Assembly (NCBI RefSeq): GCF_014762685.1
Contig: NZ_JABURM010000005.1
Coordinates: forward strand, 1,550,001-1,614,000
DNA from: Gracilimonas sp.
GTDB taxonomy: Bacteria > Bacteroidota > Rhodothermia > Balneolales > Balneolaceae
DNA length: 64,000 nt
Direction: 5' to 3'
Shown here: positions 24,833 to 33,989 of the stretch, piece by piece
Position numbering within the stretch: position 1 is the stretch's first letter
Layout of the letters: the number at the start of each line of letters is the position of its first letter
The notes under the pieces: generated by a model
The model's database searches: none
Told to the model about the DNA's origin: nothing
What the model saw: the letters and a program-made list of their open reading frames with translations, nothing else
Position numbers and translations under genes: made by a program

Positions 24833-26224
24833 TTATTCAGTAAAACCACCTTTCGTCATTTTAATCGGATCCAGGGCTTTATCTAATTCTTTGTCAGATA
24901 AATCAGTCATCTCTTTGGCCACATCTTTAAGCGGTCGCCCATCGGCAAAGGCTTTTTTGGCAATTTTAGCAGCTAAATCATATCCAATAATTGGGTTTAA
25001 AGCTGTAACTAAAATTGGATTTCTGCCCACCATATCAGCAATGCGTTCTTTTTTTACACTTAATTTTGAAACAGAACGATCGGCTAGATTGCGGGCTGAA
25101 TTGGCTAAAATATTGATAGATTCCAATAGATTGTGAGCTACTACAGGCAACATCACATTGAGTTCAAAATTACCGGCCTGCCCACCGATGGTTACCGTTG
25201 CATCGTTTCCGATCACCTGCGCACAAACCATAGTCAAAGATTCTTCTATCACCGGATTCACTTTTCCAGGCATAATAGAAGAGCCGGGTTGAAGTGCGGC
25301 TAACTCTACCTCTCCAATACCACTGTTAGGACCTGAATTCATCCACCTTAAGTCATTTCCTATTTTCATTAAGCCAACCGCAATAGTTTTAAGCTGTCCG
25401 CTTAGTTCAACGGGAGCATCCACGGTGGCTTGCGCTTCAAAATGATTTTCAGCTTCAGTAAATGATTGGCCCGTCAATTCAGATATTTTTGCGGCGAATT
25501 TTTTACCAAAATCTTTATGCGTATTAATTCCGGTTCCAACAGCCGTCCCTCCTTGTGGAAGCTCACTCACCCGCTCAAGAGCAGACTCAACCCGTTTAAT
25601 TCCCAGTTCAACCTGGCGGGCATATCCGCCAAACTCTTGTTCTATGGTAACCGGCATGGCATCCATGAGATGCGTACGTCCCGTTTTTACCACATCTGAA
25701 TATTCTTTTCCTTTTTCCAGGAAGGTTTTGTTGAGATGCTCAAGCGCCGGGATCAGGTCATTTTTTACGCCTTTAACAGCAGCTACGCGAATAGCAGTCG
25801 GGATTACATCATTTGAACTTTGTCCGTAATTGATGTGATCGTTCGGATGTATATCTACCTTCAGGTTTTTCTTAAGTTCATTGGCCCGATGAGCAATAAC
25901 TTCATTGGCATTCATATTGGTGGAAGTACCCGATCCGGTCTGAAAAATATCTATCACAAATTCTTTGTCATGAAGTCCGTCTGCTACTTCCTGTGCTGCG
26001 GCTTGAATAGCTAAAGAGACCCCTTCATCCAAGAGCCCTAATTCTGTGTTTACAATAGCAGCCGTTTTCTTCACATATCCCAAAGCTTCAATAAACTCAC
26101 GGCTGAATTTAATACCGCTTACCGGAAAGTTATCATGTGCACGTTGTGTTTGAGCTCCATATAAAGCATCTTTTGGAACCTTTACTTCACCCATAGAGTC
26201 TTTCTCGATACGAAATTCGCTCAT
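24833..26224 (-). CDS. fumC: Fumarate hydratase class II
   Basis: This iron-independent fumarase interconverts fumarate and malate in the citric acid cycle. The 463-residue sequence has the hallmark GSSIMPGKVNPV signature with the catalytic serine loop, the substrate motif GSGTSTNMNANEVI, and the His-containing GRTHLMDAMPVT. Length and motifs match FumC and exclude aspartase as the first choice, though the families are related. It is upstream (in the leftward direction) of the fused E1 gene and downstream of the GNAT gene. Confidence 0.96.
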   Translation of the reverse strand: MSEFRIEKDSMGEVKVPKDALYGAQTQRAHDNFPVSGIKFSREFIEALGYVKKTAAIVNTELGLLDEGVSLAIQAAAQEVADGLHDKEFVIDIFQTGSGTSTNMNANEVIAHRANELKKNLKVDIHPNDHINYGQSSNDVIPTAIRVAAVKGVKNDLIPALEHLNKTFLEKGKEYSDVVKTGRTHLMDAMPVTIEQEFGGYARQVELGIKRVESALERVSELPQGGTAVGTGINTHKDFGKKFAAKISELTGQSFTEAENHFEAQATVDAPVELSGQLKTIAVGLMKIGNDLRWMNSGPNSGIGEVELAALQPGSSIMPGKVNPVIEESLTMVCAQVIGNDATVTIGGQAGNFELNVMLPVVAHNLLESINILANSARNLADRSVSKLSVKKERIADMVGRNPILVTALNPIIGYDLAAKIAKKAFADGRPLKDVAKEMTDLSDKELDKALDPIKMTKGGFTE

Positions 26225-26388
26225 CTTTTGTCGTTTAGTTTTTTTGTTGATAATTAATTAGCCCGTAAGTAACAGCAAACCTGTGCTGACCTTTAGGAGT
26301 AAGCCAATATTTTACTTCCAAGCCTTAAAAAGATAAGGAAAAACTATGTAGATGTTGTGAAATGAGTGTTAAAAATGGAGAGGTGAAA

Positions 26389-27513
26389 TTAAAGCTCTTT
26401 AGAGTACATGCGATAGGTTTTATCGAGCTTTCCCCCGATTCGTTCAGCAACACGAATCATTTCAGTATTGGTTTCTAAAATCCAGCTTAACTCAGATATA
26501 GTTTTACCTTCATTTTCCAAGCCATTCTTTATCGATCGCTGATGCAGCAATGCATCTACTCCCTTTCCTTGATATTTCGGAATAACGCCCATTAAAGCTG
26601 TCCTGAGGCTTTTTAGTTTTCGCTTACCCCAAAGCAGCTTAAAAATCCCAAATGGAAATAATCTCCCATTCATGGTTTTTAGAATCTCATTAATATTTGG
26701 CAAACCAATAGAAAACCCAATCGGTTCTCCCTTAACTTCAGCCACATGGGCAAAGTCTGTGTCTATAATCATTTTCAGGTCTTTACCGGCGGCTTCAAAT
26801 TCTTTTTCGGAAAGCGGTATGAATCCCCAGTTATCTTTCCATGCCTGATTAAATATCTCTCGAACAATCTTAATTTCAGAATCCATGTCGTTGAGATTGA
26901 TCGGGCGTATTTCCAGATCCGGTATGCGGCGCTTTACAATCTTCTTGGCCATTTCCATCCTCTCTACCGCAACTGATTCCGTATCCACGATATAGGCATA
27001 CATATCCATCTCTTTGGAAAAACCGGAATTTAATATCAGCTCATCATAATAAGGATAATTATAAGGCATCAATATATAAGGGTCTTTATCATACCCCTCA
27101 ATTAAAACACCTATGGTATCCATCATGCTTGGGCTGGCCGGCCCTAAAACCTTGGTCATCCCCTTATCTTTTAACCAATCAGAAGCTACACGAAATAATA
27201 AGTTTGCCGTATGCTGATCATTTATACATTCAAAAAAACCAAAGTGACCGGTTTTAGTACCATGAAACTCGTTAAACCGATGATCTACAATTGCAGCAAT
27301 GCGACCTACGTCCTTGCCGTCTTTTTCTGCCAAAAAAAGAGCTATTTCGGCGTTCTCAAAAAATGGATTTTTATCGGTGTTGATCAGCTTTTTCTGATCC
27401 ATCCGCAACGGCGGCACCCAGTGTTCTTCTCCCTCATAAAACGAATATATGAAATTTACAAAGCGCTTCGTTTCTTCTTTTGTTGAAACGATGGTTACAC
27501 TTGAACTATTCAT
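26389..27513 (-). CDS. GNAT-family acyltransferase, candidate bacterial ceramide synthase
   Basis: This 374-residue protein carries a large GNAT architecture: FYEGEEHWVPPLRMDQKKLI near the start, ENAEIALFLAEKDGKDVGRIAAIVDHRFNE, and a second half with FNQAWKDNWGFIPLSEKEFEAA and LMGVIPKYQGKGVDALLH (acyl-CoA binding Q/R-x-x-G-x-G/A type loop). Bacterial ceramide synthases described in Caulobacter-like bacteria are GNAT proteins next to serine palmitoyltransferase, and this gene lies 22 bp after a palmitoyltransferase homologue. The WxxNWGFxP motif is also present in GNATs of unknown role, so N-acylation of sphinganine is inferred from context. Confidence 0.7.
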   Translation of the reverse strand: MNSSSVTIVSTKEETKRFVNFIYSFYEGEEHWVPPLRMDQKKLINTDKNPFFENAEIALFLAEKDGKDVGRIAAIVDHRFNEFHGTKTGHFGFFECINDQHTANLLFRVASDWLKDKGMTKVLGPASPSMMDTIGVLIEGYDKDPYILMPYNYPYYDELILNSGFSKEMDMYAYIVDTESVAVERMEMAKKIVKRRIPDLEIRPINLNDMDSEIKIVREIFNQAWKDNWGFIPLSEKEFEAAGKDLKMIIDTDFAHVAEVKGEPIGFSIGLPNINEILKTMNGRLFPFGIFKLLWGKRKLKSLRTALMGVIPKYQGKGVDALLHQRSIKNGLENEGKTISELSWILETNTEMIRVAERIGGKLDKTYRMYSKEL

Positions 27514-27535
27514 ATAACCTTGATGAAATTGGTTT

Positions 27536-28774
27536 TCATTCTATTTCAGAGTGACCGTTTCTGTCTATAACACCATGTTTCAGACCTACTTTTCGGAAAG
27601 CTTCCAAAATTTGATCCAAGTGCTCATCAGTGTGACTGGCCATATAGCTGGTTCTCAATAGCGACTGCCCCTGAGGTACCGCCGGAGGTACCACAGCATT
27701 TGCATACACTCCTTCTTCAAAAAGATCTTTCCAGAATTTAAAACAATCCATCATTTCACCAATCACTACCGGAATGATAGGGCTTTGGCTGCTCCAAACA
27801 TTGAATCCTAACCCGCGTAATTCTTTACGCATGTAATTAGCAATTTCTTCCAATCTTTCCAGTCTCCACGGCTCTTCCTGCAAAATCTCGAGCGCCTTTA
27901 ATACTGTTGCTACATTTGCAGGAGGCATGGAAGCACTAAAAATGTGGGCCGGAGAATTGTGACGGATGTATTCAATGACGGGTTTTTCCCCAACTAAAAA
28001 TCCACCGAGAGAAGCGAATGATTTGGAAAAAGTTCCGCTGATTAAGTCAACTTCATCAGTTAATCCAAATACTGAAGCAGACCCTCGCCCCCCTTTACCC
28101 ACTACTCCAACAGCATGAGCATCATCTAGGTAAAGACGAGCATTAAATTCTTTAGCTAATTTTACCAGTTCGGGCACATTTGCAAGCGTACCCGACATGG
28201 AGAAGACCCCATCCGTGATAATGATTTTACCGGCATCAGGATCAGCCCTTTCTAAAAGTTTGCGCAACTGATCCATATCGTTATGATGATATCGAACTGT
28301 TTTGGCATTTGAAACCAATGTACCTACTACTATACAAGCATGATTATCCTTATCAGAAAAAATAATATCATTTCTGCCGGCTATGGTTTGAATTGAACCT
28401 TCATTAGTTTGATAACCAGTGCTAAAAAGAACGCATCCTTCTTTACCCATGAATTTTGCGAGCTTGTCTTCGAGCTCCAGATGGCTGTCGAGGGTACCAT
28501 TTAAATACCGGGAACCGGTACATCCCGTCCCATATTTAGTAAGTGCTTCTTGGGCAGCTTTTATTGTCCGTTGATCGTTGGTAAGTCCCAAATAATTATT
28601 GGAACCTGCCATAATAACTCTTTTCCCTTCAATTTCTACAACTGTTCCATCCGTTGCTTCAAGAGGCTTAAAGTACGGATATAGCCCCATAGCTTTGACT
28701 TCATCCGCTTTTGTAAAATTAAAAGCTTTGGAAAAAATGTCTGATTTTGTGGCGCTGGATTTTTGATCGGCCAT
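27536..28774 (-). CDS. Serine palmitoyltransferase-like alpha-oxoamine synthase
   Basis: This 412-residue PLP enzyme condenses an acyl-CoA with an amino acid. Motifs: GSNNYLGLT, KYGTGCTGSRYLNGTLDSHLELE, the PLP-ring His in DNHACIV, Asp in LDDAHAVGV and the Schiff-base Lys (residue 251) in GTFSKSFASLGGF. The pattern YGTGCTGSRYLNGT and LYPYFKPLEA at the N-terminus fit bacterial serine palmitoyltransferase better than KBL or BioF; BioF/KBL remain alternatives. I choose the ATG at 28774 with AAGGAA upstream; the frame extends to a TTG at 28792. It is followed by the GNAT gene (22 bp) and preceded by the two glycosyltransferase genes. Confidence 0.8.
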   Translation of the reverse strand: MADQKSSATKSDIFSKAFNFTKADEVKAMGLYPYFKPLEATDGTVVEIEGKRVIMAGSNNYLGLTNDQRTIKAAQEALTKYGTGCTGSRYLNGTLDSHLELEDKLAKFMGKEGCVLFSTGYQTNEGSIQTIAGRNDIIFSDKDNHACIVVGTLVSNAKTVRYHHNDMDQLRKLLERADPDAGKIIITDGVFSMSGTLANVPELVKLAKEFNARLYLDDAHAVGVVGKGGRGSASVFGLTDEVDLISGTFSKSFASLGGFLVGEKPVIEYIRHNSPAHIFSASMPPANVATVLKALEILQEEPWRLERLEEIANYMRKELRGLGFNVWSSQSPIIPVVIGEMMDCFKFWKDLFEEGVYANAVVPPAVPQGQSLLRTSYMASHTDEHLDQILEAFRKVGLKHGVIDRNGHSEIE

Positions 28775-28977
28775 TCGGTGATTCCTTAACAAAGATTCTA
28801 AATAAACATCAAAATATAGCCAGTATTAATTTTCAATCACATCCTGGGAAAGACAGTGTTAACTACCGGCTGTTGACATAGGTTCAAATTATCGTGTCAA
28901 AGATAATAAATATATTGGTCTGCTACTGAATTACATATCAATTTAATTCGCGTATTTGAGCATGCTCTTTAAGTACT

Positions 28978-30153
28978 TCAGACTTTACTGTGCTTATTTT
29001 CCAATAATCTGGCATAAGTTTCAAATAACATTTCAAAATGACCTTCCATTGTAACAATATCATTTCGAGCCGCAATTTTAGTAGCTTCAACCAATTTCTT
29101 TCTATCCCTGTGGACCAGTTTTAATACCGCTTTCTTAAATGATTCTGCATCTCCCGTATCATACGTTTCACCTATCTCCGGATTTGCGATATCAGCTGCA
29201 CCACCCCTGCGTGGTACTACTACCGGCAAACCGCTGCATACTGCTTCAGCTACTACAATCCCATATGTTTCTGCTGCTGAACCATGCACAAAATAATCGG
29301 ATGAAGCTATTAAATCGGCCAGTTGTTCGCGATTTTCCGTAAACCCCATCACTTTAACATTCTCAGATTTACCGGCTTTAAAATTCACATATTTATTGAT
29401 GGGGCCATCTCCAAAAATCATCAAGCCCATAGGTTTTTCTTTTGCCGCTTCCCGAAAGCCATCAATCACTGTACCTAATCTTTTTTCCGGATGATGACGG
29501 CTGATAGCAATCATCAAATGTGCTTCTTCAGGGAGTCCAAAATCAGCTAAAAGTTTTGCCCGGAGTTTTTCGTCTCGTCTCTCAGGTGAAAAAAAATCCT
29601 TTTCAATTCCGAAAGGAACCGGTATTGGATTATTCACTCCATATTTTTCAATTCGCTCAGCCAGCCAGCTTCCGCTTACAATAGTGGCATCAAATCTACT
29701 GCTTAATCGCTGCAAATATTTCCAGTAGAAGCCGAAAAAATTGTCTACACGGTCGAATCCAAATGCATTTCCAAAGAAAGTGTGTGGATAGGCCGCTACA
29801 GGATCCTGATGAAAAATAAAGGTTTTAACAGCATCTCCCTTCCACCGGCCGGCAAACCAGCCCCCTGTCCAGGGAGAAGAACCCTCCACAATATCCGGCT
29901 TTTCATGGTCCAAAATCTGGTGGACTGCTTTTTCTCTCCATAAAATATGATATCGCCAATCAACCGGAAGCCTGGGCCCTTTAACCCAGATCACCCGGCC
30001 ACCATGTCGTTCTTCTTCTCCCCAATCTTTTCCAGGTGCCACAATTACCACTTCATGTCCCAGTTGAGAACCGAATTTCAGCTTTTGGTTAATATAGGTT
30101 TTTACCCCTCCGCCCTGATCCGTATAAAATTCAGCTATGTCAATTATTTTCAT
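28978..30153 (-). CDS. GT4-family glycosyltransferase (first of two)
   Basis: This 391-residue retaining glycosyltransferase has a GT-B fold. It opens MKIIDIAEFYTDQGGGVKTYINQKL, with the Gly-rich nucleotide-sugar/acceptor loop. The C-terminal donor domain has AISRHHPEKRLGTVIDGF, GDGPINKYVN and the E-x7-E motif region HGSAAETYGIVVAEAVCSGLPVV. The acceptor is unknown; the operon position between a second GT4 gene (17 bp upstream) and serine palmitoyltransferase suggests a lipid acceptor, possibly ceramide or another membrane lipid. Confidence 0.85.
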   Translation of the reverse strand: MKIIDIAEFYTDQGGGVKTYINQKLKFGSQLGHEVVIVAPGKDWGEEERHGGRVIWVKGPRLPVDWRYHILWREKAVHQILDHEKPDIVEGSSPWTGGWFAGRWKGDAVKTFIFHQDPVAAYPHTFFGNAFGFDRVDNFFGFYWKYLQRLSSRFDATIVSGSWLAERIEKYGVNNPIPVPFGIEKDFFSPERRDEKLRAKLLADFGLPEEAHLMIAISRHHPEKRLGTVIDGFREAAKEKPMGLMIFGDGPINKYVNFKAGKSENVKVMGFTENREQLADLIASSDYFVHGSAAETYGIVVAEAVCSGLPVVVPRRGGAADIANPEIGETYDTGDAESFKKAVLKLVHRDRKKLVEATKIAARNDIVTMEGHFEMLFETYARLLENKHSKV

Positions 30154-30170
30154 TCAGTTATTATAGTATT

Positions 30171-31331
30171 TTATAAATAATTCTTTGGAGAAGGTAAGCT
30201 CAATGCTTCTTTATAATTTTCCACCAGCTTCCCGTTTATTTCATCCCACTCATATTTCAGCGCTTTGTTTCGAGATTCTTTTTTCATCTGCTCTCGAAGC
30301 TCTTTCTCAGAAACTATCAGGGACAATTTTTTGGCAAAATCAGCTTTATTCCCGGGCTCTGCCAGGCAACCGTTCACTCCATGTTCTACGAGTGATTTAC
30401 TGCCGGTAGCATCCGCAACCAGGCAGGGTAAACCACTGCTCATCGCTTCTAAAGTTACATTTCCAAAAGTTTCGGTATGAGATGGAAACAAAAACACATC
30501 ACTGCTGGCATAAGCTCTTGCCAAATCTTCACCTTCCAAAAAACCTGTGTAGCAAGCTTCCGGCATCAATTCTTGCAATTCTTGTTTTGCAGGGCCGTCT
30601 CCTACAACCAATGCTTTTACATTTTTATTATTGGAAGCCAATTGCTGCACACTATATCTAAAAGTATTTAATTCCTTTTCCCATACTAAACGTGAAACAA
30701 AACTAACTACAATATCATCCTTTTTAAAACCCATCTCTGCCCGCCATTGTTCATCCCTTTTATCCGGAGAAAACAACTTTGTATTTACCCCCCGAGCCCA
30801 GATTTTCATTTTTGTATCAAAACCCTGGGTGATCAATTCGTCTATCATAGACTGTGAGGGTACATAAACATGGGCACAAGAACTATAAAACCAGCTCAAA
30901 TACCTCCAGGCTATGAATTCAATAAAGTTCAATCCATAGTATTTCAGATAGCTTGTAAAGTGGGTATGATATGAACCTACTACCTGTACATTATTTTTTT
31001 GAGCCCATTTAAGTGCCTTATAACCTCCCCGGTCAGGAGTAGCAATATGCACAAGAGTAGGATTAAATTCTTCCAGTTCTTGCTCCGCTTTAACAGACAA
31101 TCCCGTTGTTACCCTATATTCACCCCGATTTGAGACCGGCATGCGTATAGACGGTAAAGGAACCAATCTGCCATTATGATTAAGCGCAGGCTCCTTTATT
31201 GTCGGCCCAAACACCAATACAGGTATTCCCTGATCCTCTAAAAATTTAACCAACCGATTTAAAGTGAGAGAAACTCCATCCTTAATGTGATTATAATTGC
31301 CTGTAAAAAGGGCGACTCTTAATTCTTTCAT
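30171..31331 (-). CDS. GT4-family glycosyltransferase (second of two), MgtA/SqdX-like
   Basis: This 386-residue GT-B enzyme starts MKELRVALFTGNYNHIKDGVSLTLNRLVKFLEDQG and has VGSYHTHFTSYLKYYG, GDGPAKQELQELMP and FLFPSHTETFGNVTLEAMSSGLP with the E-x7-E donor motif. The overall pattern resembles GDP-mannose- or UDP-sugar-dependent lipid glycosyltransferases such as MgtA and SqdX. It ends 17 bp before the next GT4 gene. Its start is about 100 bp from the divergent epimerase gene. Together the two could add a disaccharide to a lipid head group. Confidence 0.85.
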   Translation of the reverse strand: MKELRVALFTGNYNHIKDGVSLTLNRLVKFLEDQGIPVLVFGPTIKEPALNHNGRLVPLPSIRMPVSNRGEYRVTTGLSVKAEQELEEFNPTLVHIATPDRGGYKALKWAQKNNVQVVGSYHTHFTSYLKYYGLNFIEFIAWRYLSWFYSSCAHVYVPSQSMIDELITQGFDTKMKIWARGVNTKLFSPDKRDEQWRAEMGFKKDDIVVSFVSRLVWEKELNTFRYSVQQLASNNKNVKALVVGDGPAKQELQELMPEACYTGFLEGEDLARAYASSDVFLFPSHTETFGNVTLEAMSSGLPCLVADATGSKSLVEHGVNGCLAEPGNKADFAKKLSLIVSEKELREQMKKESRNKALKYEWDEINGKLVENYKEALSLPSPKNYL

Positions 31332-31435
31332 AAAAATTTAAAAGCAGATGGCATATTTGTATCTTAATTGCCCTGCGATGATTCTTGCTATTATCTCTTT
31401 TTCAGTCTAAATAATCTTCAAATATAAGGAAATTA

Positions 31436-32410
31436 ATGAAAGCCTTTGTAACCGGAGGAACAGGTTTTATTGGAAGTCATTTGGTGGAAGCACTCATAAA
31501 CTCTCCGGAATATAATGAGGTGCGATGCCTGGTCCGAAGCAGCGAAAAATGGTTGCGTGGAATGACTTTTAAAACCATAGGAGGAGATCTTAATGATTTA
31601 AAAGCATTGGGTAAGGGCTTAGAAAATGTTGATGTGCTTTTTCATATTGCCGCTATTGTTAAAGCGCCTTCAAAGAAAGAATTTACTCAGGCCAATGTTG
31701 ATGCCACAGAAAATCTCGTGCGTTTAGCTCAAAAAAAAGGAGTAAAAAATATTGTAGTTCTTTCTTCTCTTGCGGCCGCAGGCCCCAGCAACGGAACTCC
31801 CAAAAGGGAAAATGAACCGATGAATCCGGTAAGTATGTATGGGGAATCCAAAAAAGAGATGGAAGCACGTATAAAAGCAGCAGCTAAAAAAAACGACAGT
31901 ATTAAAATTATCCGGCCCCCGGCTGTATATGGTCCACGGGAAGACCAAATTTATTCCTTCTTTAAAGCATGTGCTAAAGGAATTTGCCCTATTGTCGGAG
32001 ATGGGAACAATCCGCGGGTTTCGATGGTGTATGTGAGCGATTTAGTGGATGGAATATTACGGGCAGCAAATAAAACAGATGAAGGTGTTCATACTTATTT
32101 TATTTCAGGTGAAGGAACTCATTCCTGGAATGATATCAGGGCTATTACTTCCAAAGTATTAGGCAAGAAAACGATACCTCTCAAGATAAAACCAAAGTTA
32201 GTGAAAAAAGCAGCCGGCTTGATTGAAAATGTTGCATCATTATTTGGCATCTATCCCGTTATTAACAAAGAAAAAGCAAATGAGCTTATCCTGGAATGGA
32301 CCTGTAGCTCCAAAAAAGCTGAAAAAGAATTAGATTACCAGTCAAAAGTTTCTTTGTCTGAAGGAATTTCACGAACTATACACTGGTATAAAATGCATAA
32401 TTGGTTATAG
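31436..32410 (+). CDS. NAD-dependent epimerase/dehydratase family, candidate ketosphinganine/ceramide reductase
   Basis: This 324-residue extended SDR has TGGTGFIGSHL at residues 6-16, VVLSSLAAAG and the catalytic YGESK (Tyr135, Lys139). The central RPPAVYGPREDQIYSFF is typical of atypical SDRs such as CerR-like and 3-beta-HSD-like reductases. In sphingolipid-making bacteria a protein of this family reduces the 3-keto group of ketosphinganine or ceramide, and serine palmitoyltransferase with a GNAT lies 2.7 kb away on the other strand. A flavonol-reductase-like or sugar epimerase role is possible. It is divergent from the GT4 pair. Confidence 0.78.
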   Translation: MKAFVTGGTGFIGSHLVEALINSPEYNEVRCLVRSSEKWLRGMTFKTIGGDLNDLKALGKGLENVDVLFHIAAIVKAPSKKEFTQANVDATENLVRLAQKKGVKNIVVLSSLAAAGPSNGTPKRENEPMNPVSMYGESKKEMEARIKAAAKKNDSIKIIRPPAVYGPREDQIYSFFKACAKGICPIVGDGNNPRVSMVYVSDLVDGILRAANKTDEGVHTYFISGEGTHSWNDIRAITSKVLGKKTIPLKIKPKLVKKAAGLIENVASLFGIYPVINKEKANELILEWTCSSKKAEKELDYQSKVSLSEGISRTIHWYKMHNWL

Positions 32411-32414
32411 AAAT

Positions 32415-33953
32415 ATGAATTTTACATCGAAAATTGCTCTCTTTTTATTCTCGATTATTTTATTTGGAACCCAAACCAACGCCCAACAAAAGTTAGTTCA
32501 GGATTACAGCCAGCTCATGGAAATCCCGGATGTAGTGACTATGGAAGCCTCTCCAACTCACCTTTATGTGCTTTCTGAAGAAGAAGGAATGGCTGTTTTC
32601 AGAGCTTATCCTGATTCCCTCCAATGGCTTTATACCTCCACTGGAATGCAACGCCGGGGAAATAGAATTATGGCTGACATCCGGTTTGCCTATTTATTCG
32701 GTGATTCGCGAAGATTAACCGTGCTTGAACCTACTTCTCCTCTTGGAGTTTATTCTTCCACTTTTCTTCCGGAACGGCCAAGAGCTGCCGCCCGTATTGA
32801 TAACAACCTTTACATTGCTTTAGGGGATGGTGGATTAGGTATGGTTTCCCTGGAAACTCCTGAATCAGTTGATACTAAGGTTCAAAGAATGGCTGCAAGT
32901 GATCTTTCAGGTGCTTCCGTTCTGGATATTCGAACCACCGACTTCAGCAATCAACTTTTTGTACTTACTGATGCTCCTTCACTAATCGTTTTTAAGCAAA
33001 AAGAATCAAATTTAGAGCGGTCTCAAAATATTTCGCTCAGATCACCCCTCTCACATATTTTCATTGATGAGGAAGAAGTTTGGGGAAGTACCGGTAATGG
33101 AGAGATTTTTGAAATCAGATCAACCGGCATTGGAAAACGCATTGGTATCACAAATGAGCCTGTTCAAAAAATTGTGAGATGGAATAATCGAATTTTAGTA
33201 AGAACCAACTCAGGGCGGGTTTGGACAACAGACAATTCAGGCTTGCTAAGTTTGTGGAAAGAAGATACAAAATCAGGAAATTTTATCGCTAACAGTTCCA
33301 GCCGCCTATGGATTGCCGAAAACGATAAAATTACTACAGTCCTATTAAAAGAGAAATCAGCTGAGGTTGTACAAGGCTCAGATTCTGACTTTAAAATTAA
33401 AGCTATCCCAAATCAAGTAATCACTTATCCGAGCCCTCTGATTATGCCATTAGAAATGCAGGGAAACTATCCGGTCAGTGAAGTCGAGTTTTCATACCGC
33501 TCCAATGCTGACAATGCCAAAATTCGCAAACAAGGATTTTTCTGGCAGCCTTCGGTCAACCAAATCGGAAATTATTGGTTTAATATTGTTGCTACTAACG
33601 CTGAAGGAGAATCGGACAGTACGCGTTTTATAGTGGATGTCAGGTCTTTTAATTCCCCACCCCGATTCACCCCGGTACGCAATACAAGTATCGCCGTAAA
33701 CGAAGAATATGTTGTTGAATTCAATGCAACTGATCCTGACAGCCCTCAAAATTCATTAGTACGCTACATTGGAGTCGACTTGCCTGATGGTGCTTCCATC
33801 AATGAAAAAACCGGAGAATTCAAATGGACTCCAACAGAGCGGCAAGTGGGAGAATCAACTTTCAAAATCATAGCTACTGATCGTTTGGGAGCCGCTGCTT
33901 CTATTGATGTCACCCTGAACGTAATGGATATTTCACGCGACAGCGAAGATTAA
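32415..33953 (+). CDS. Exported beta-propeller protein with cadherin-like putative Ig domains
   Basis: This 512-residue protein has a signal peptide (about 1-24, ending TNAQQ), a repetitive six-or-seven blade propeller (about 30-330; strands such as YVLSEEEGMAVF and LYIALGDGGLGMV), and two C-terminal domains of about 90 residues each (VSEVEFSYRSNADNAK... and NTSIAVNEEYVVEFNATDPDSPQNSLVRY) with the cadherin-like putative-Ig pattern DPDSP and FKWTPTERQVG. It is probably surface exposed or periplasmic, and may bind calcium through the Asp-rich loops. It follows the epimerase by 4 bp. I do not recognise a specific function. Confidence 0.7.
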   Translation: MNFTSKIALFLFSIILFGTQTNAQQKLVQDYSQLMEIPDVVTMEASPTHLYVLSEEEGMAVFRAYPDSLQWLYTSTGMQRRGNRIMADIRFAYLFGDSRRLTVLEPTSPLGVYSSTFLPERPRAAARIDNNLYIALGDGGLGMVSLETPESVDTKVQRMAASDLSGASVLDIRTTDFSNQLFVLTDAPSLIVFKQKESNLERSQNISLRSPLSHIFIDEEEVWGSTGNGEIFEIRSTGIGKRIGITNEPVQKIVRWNNRILVRTNSGRVWTTDNSGLLSLWKEDTKSGNFIANSSSRLWIAENDKITTVLLKEKSAEVVQGSDSDFKIKAIPNQVITYPSPLIMPLEMQGNYPVSEVEFSYRSNADNAKIRKQGFFWQPSVNQIGNYWFNIVATNAEGESDSTRFIVDVRSFNSPPRFTPVRNTSIAVNEEYVVEFNATDPDSPQNSLVRYIGVDLPDGASINEKTGEFKWTPTERQVGESTFKIIATDRLGAAASIDVTLNVMDISRDSED

Positions 33954-33989
33954 AATTCATTCCAAAAACCTCTAAAAGCTTTATTATTC

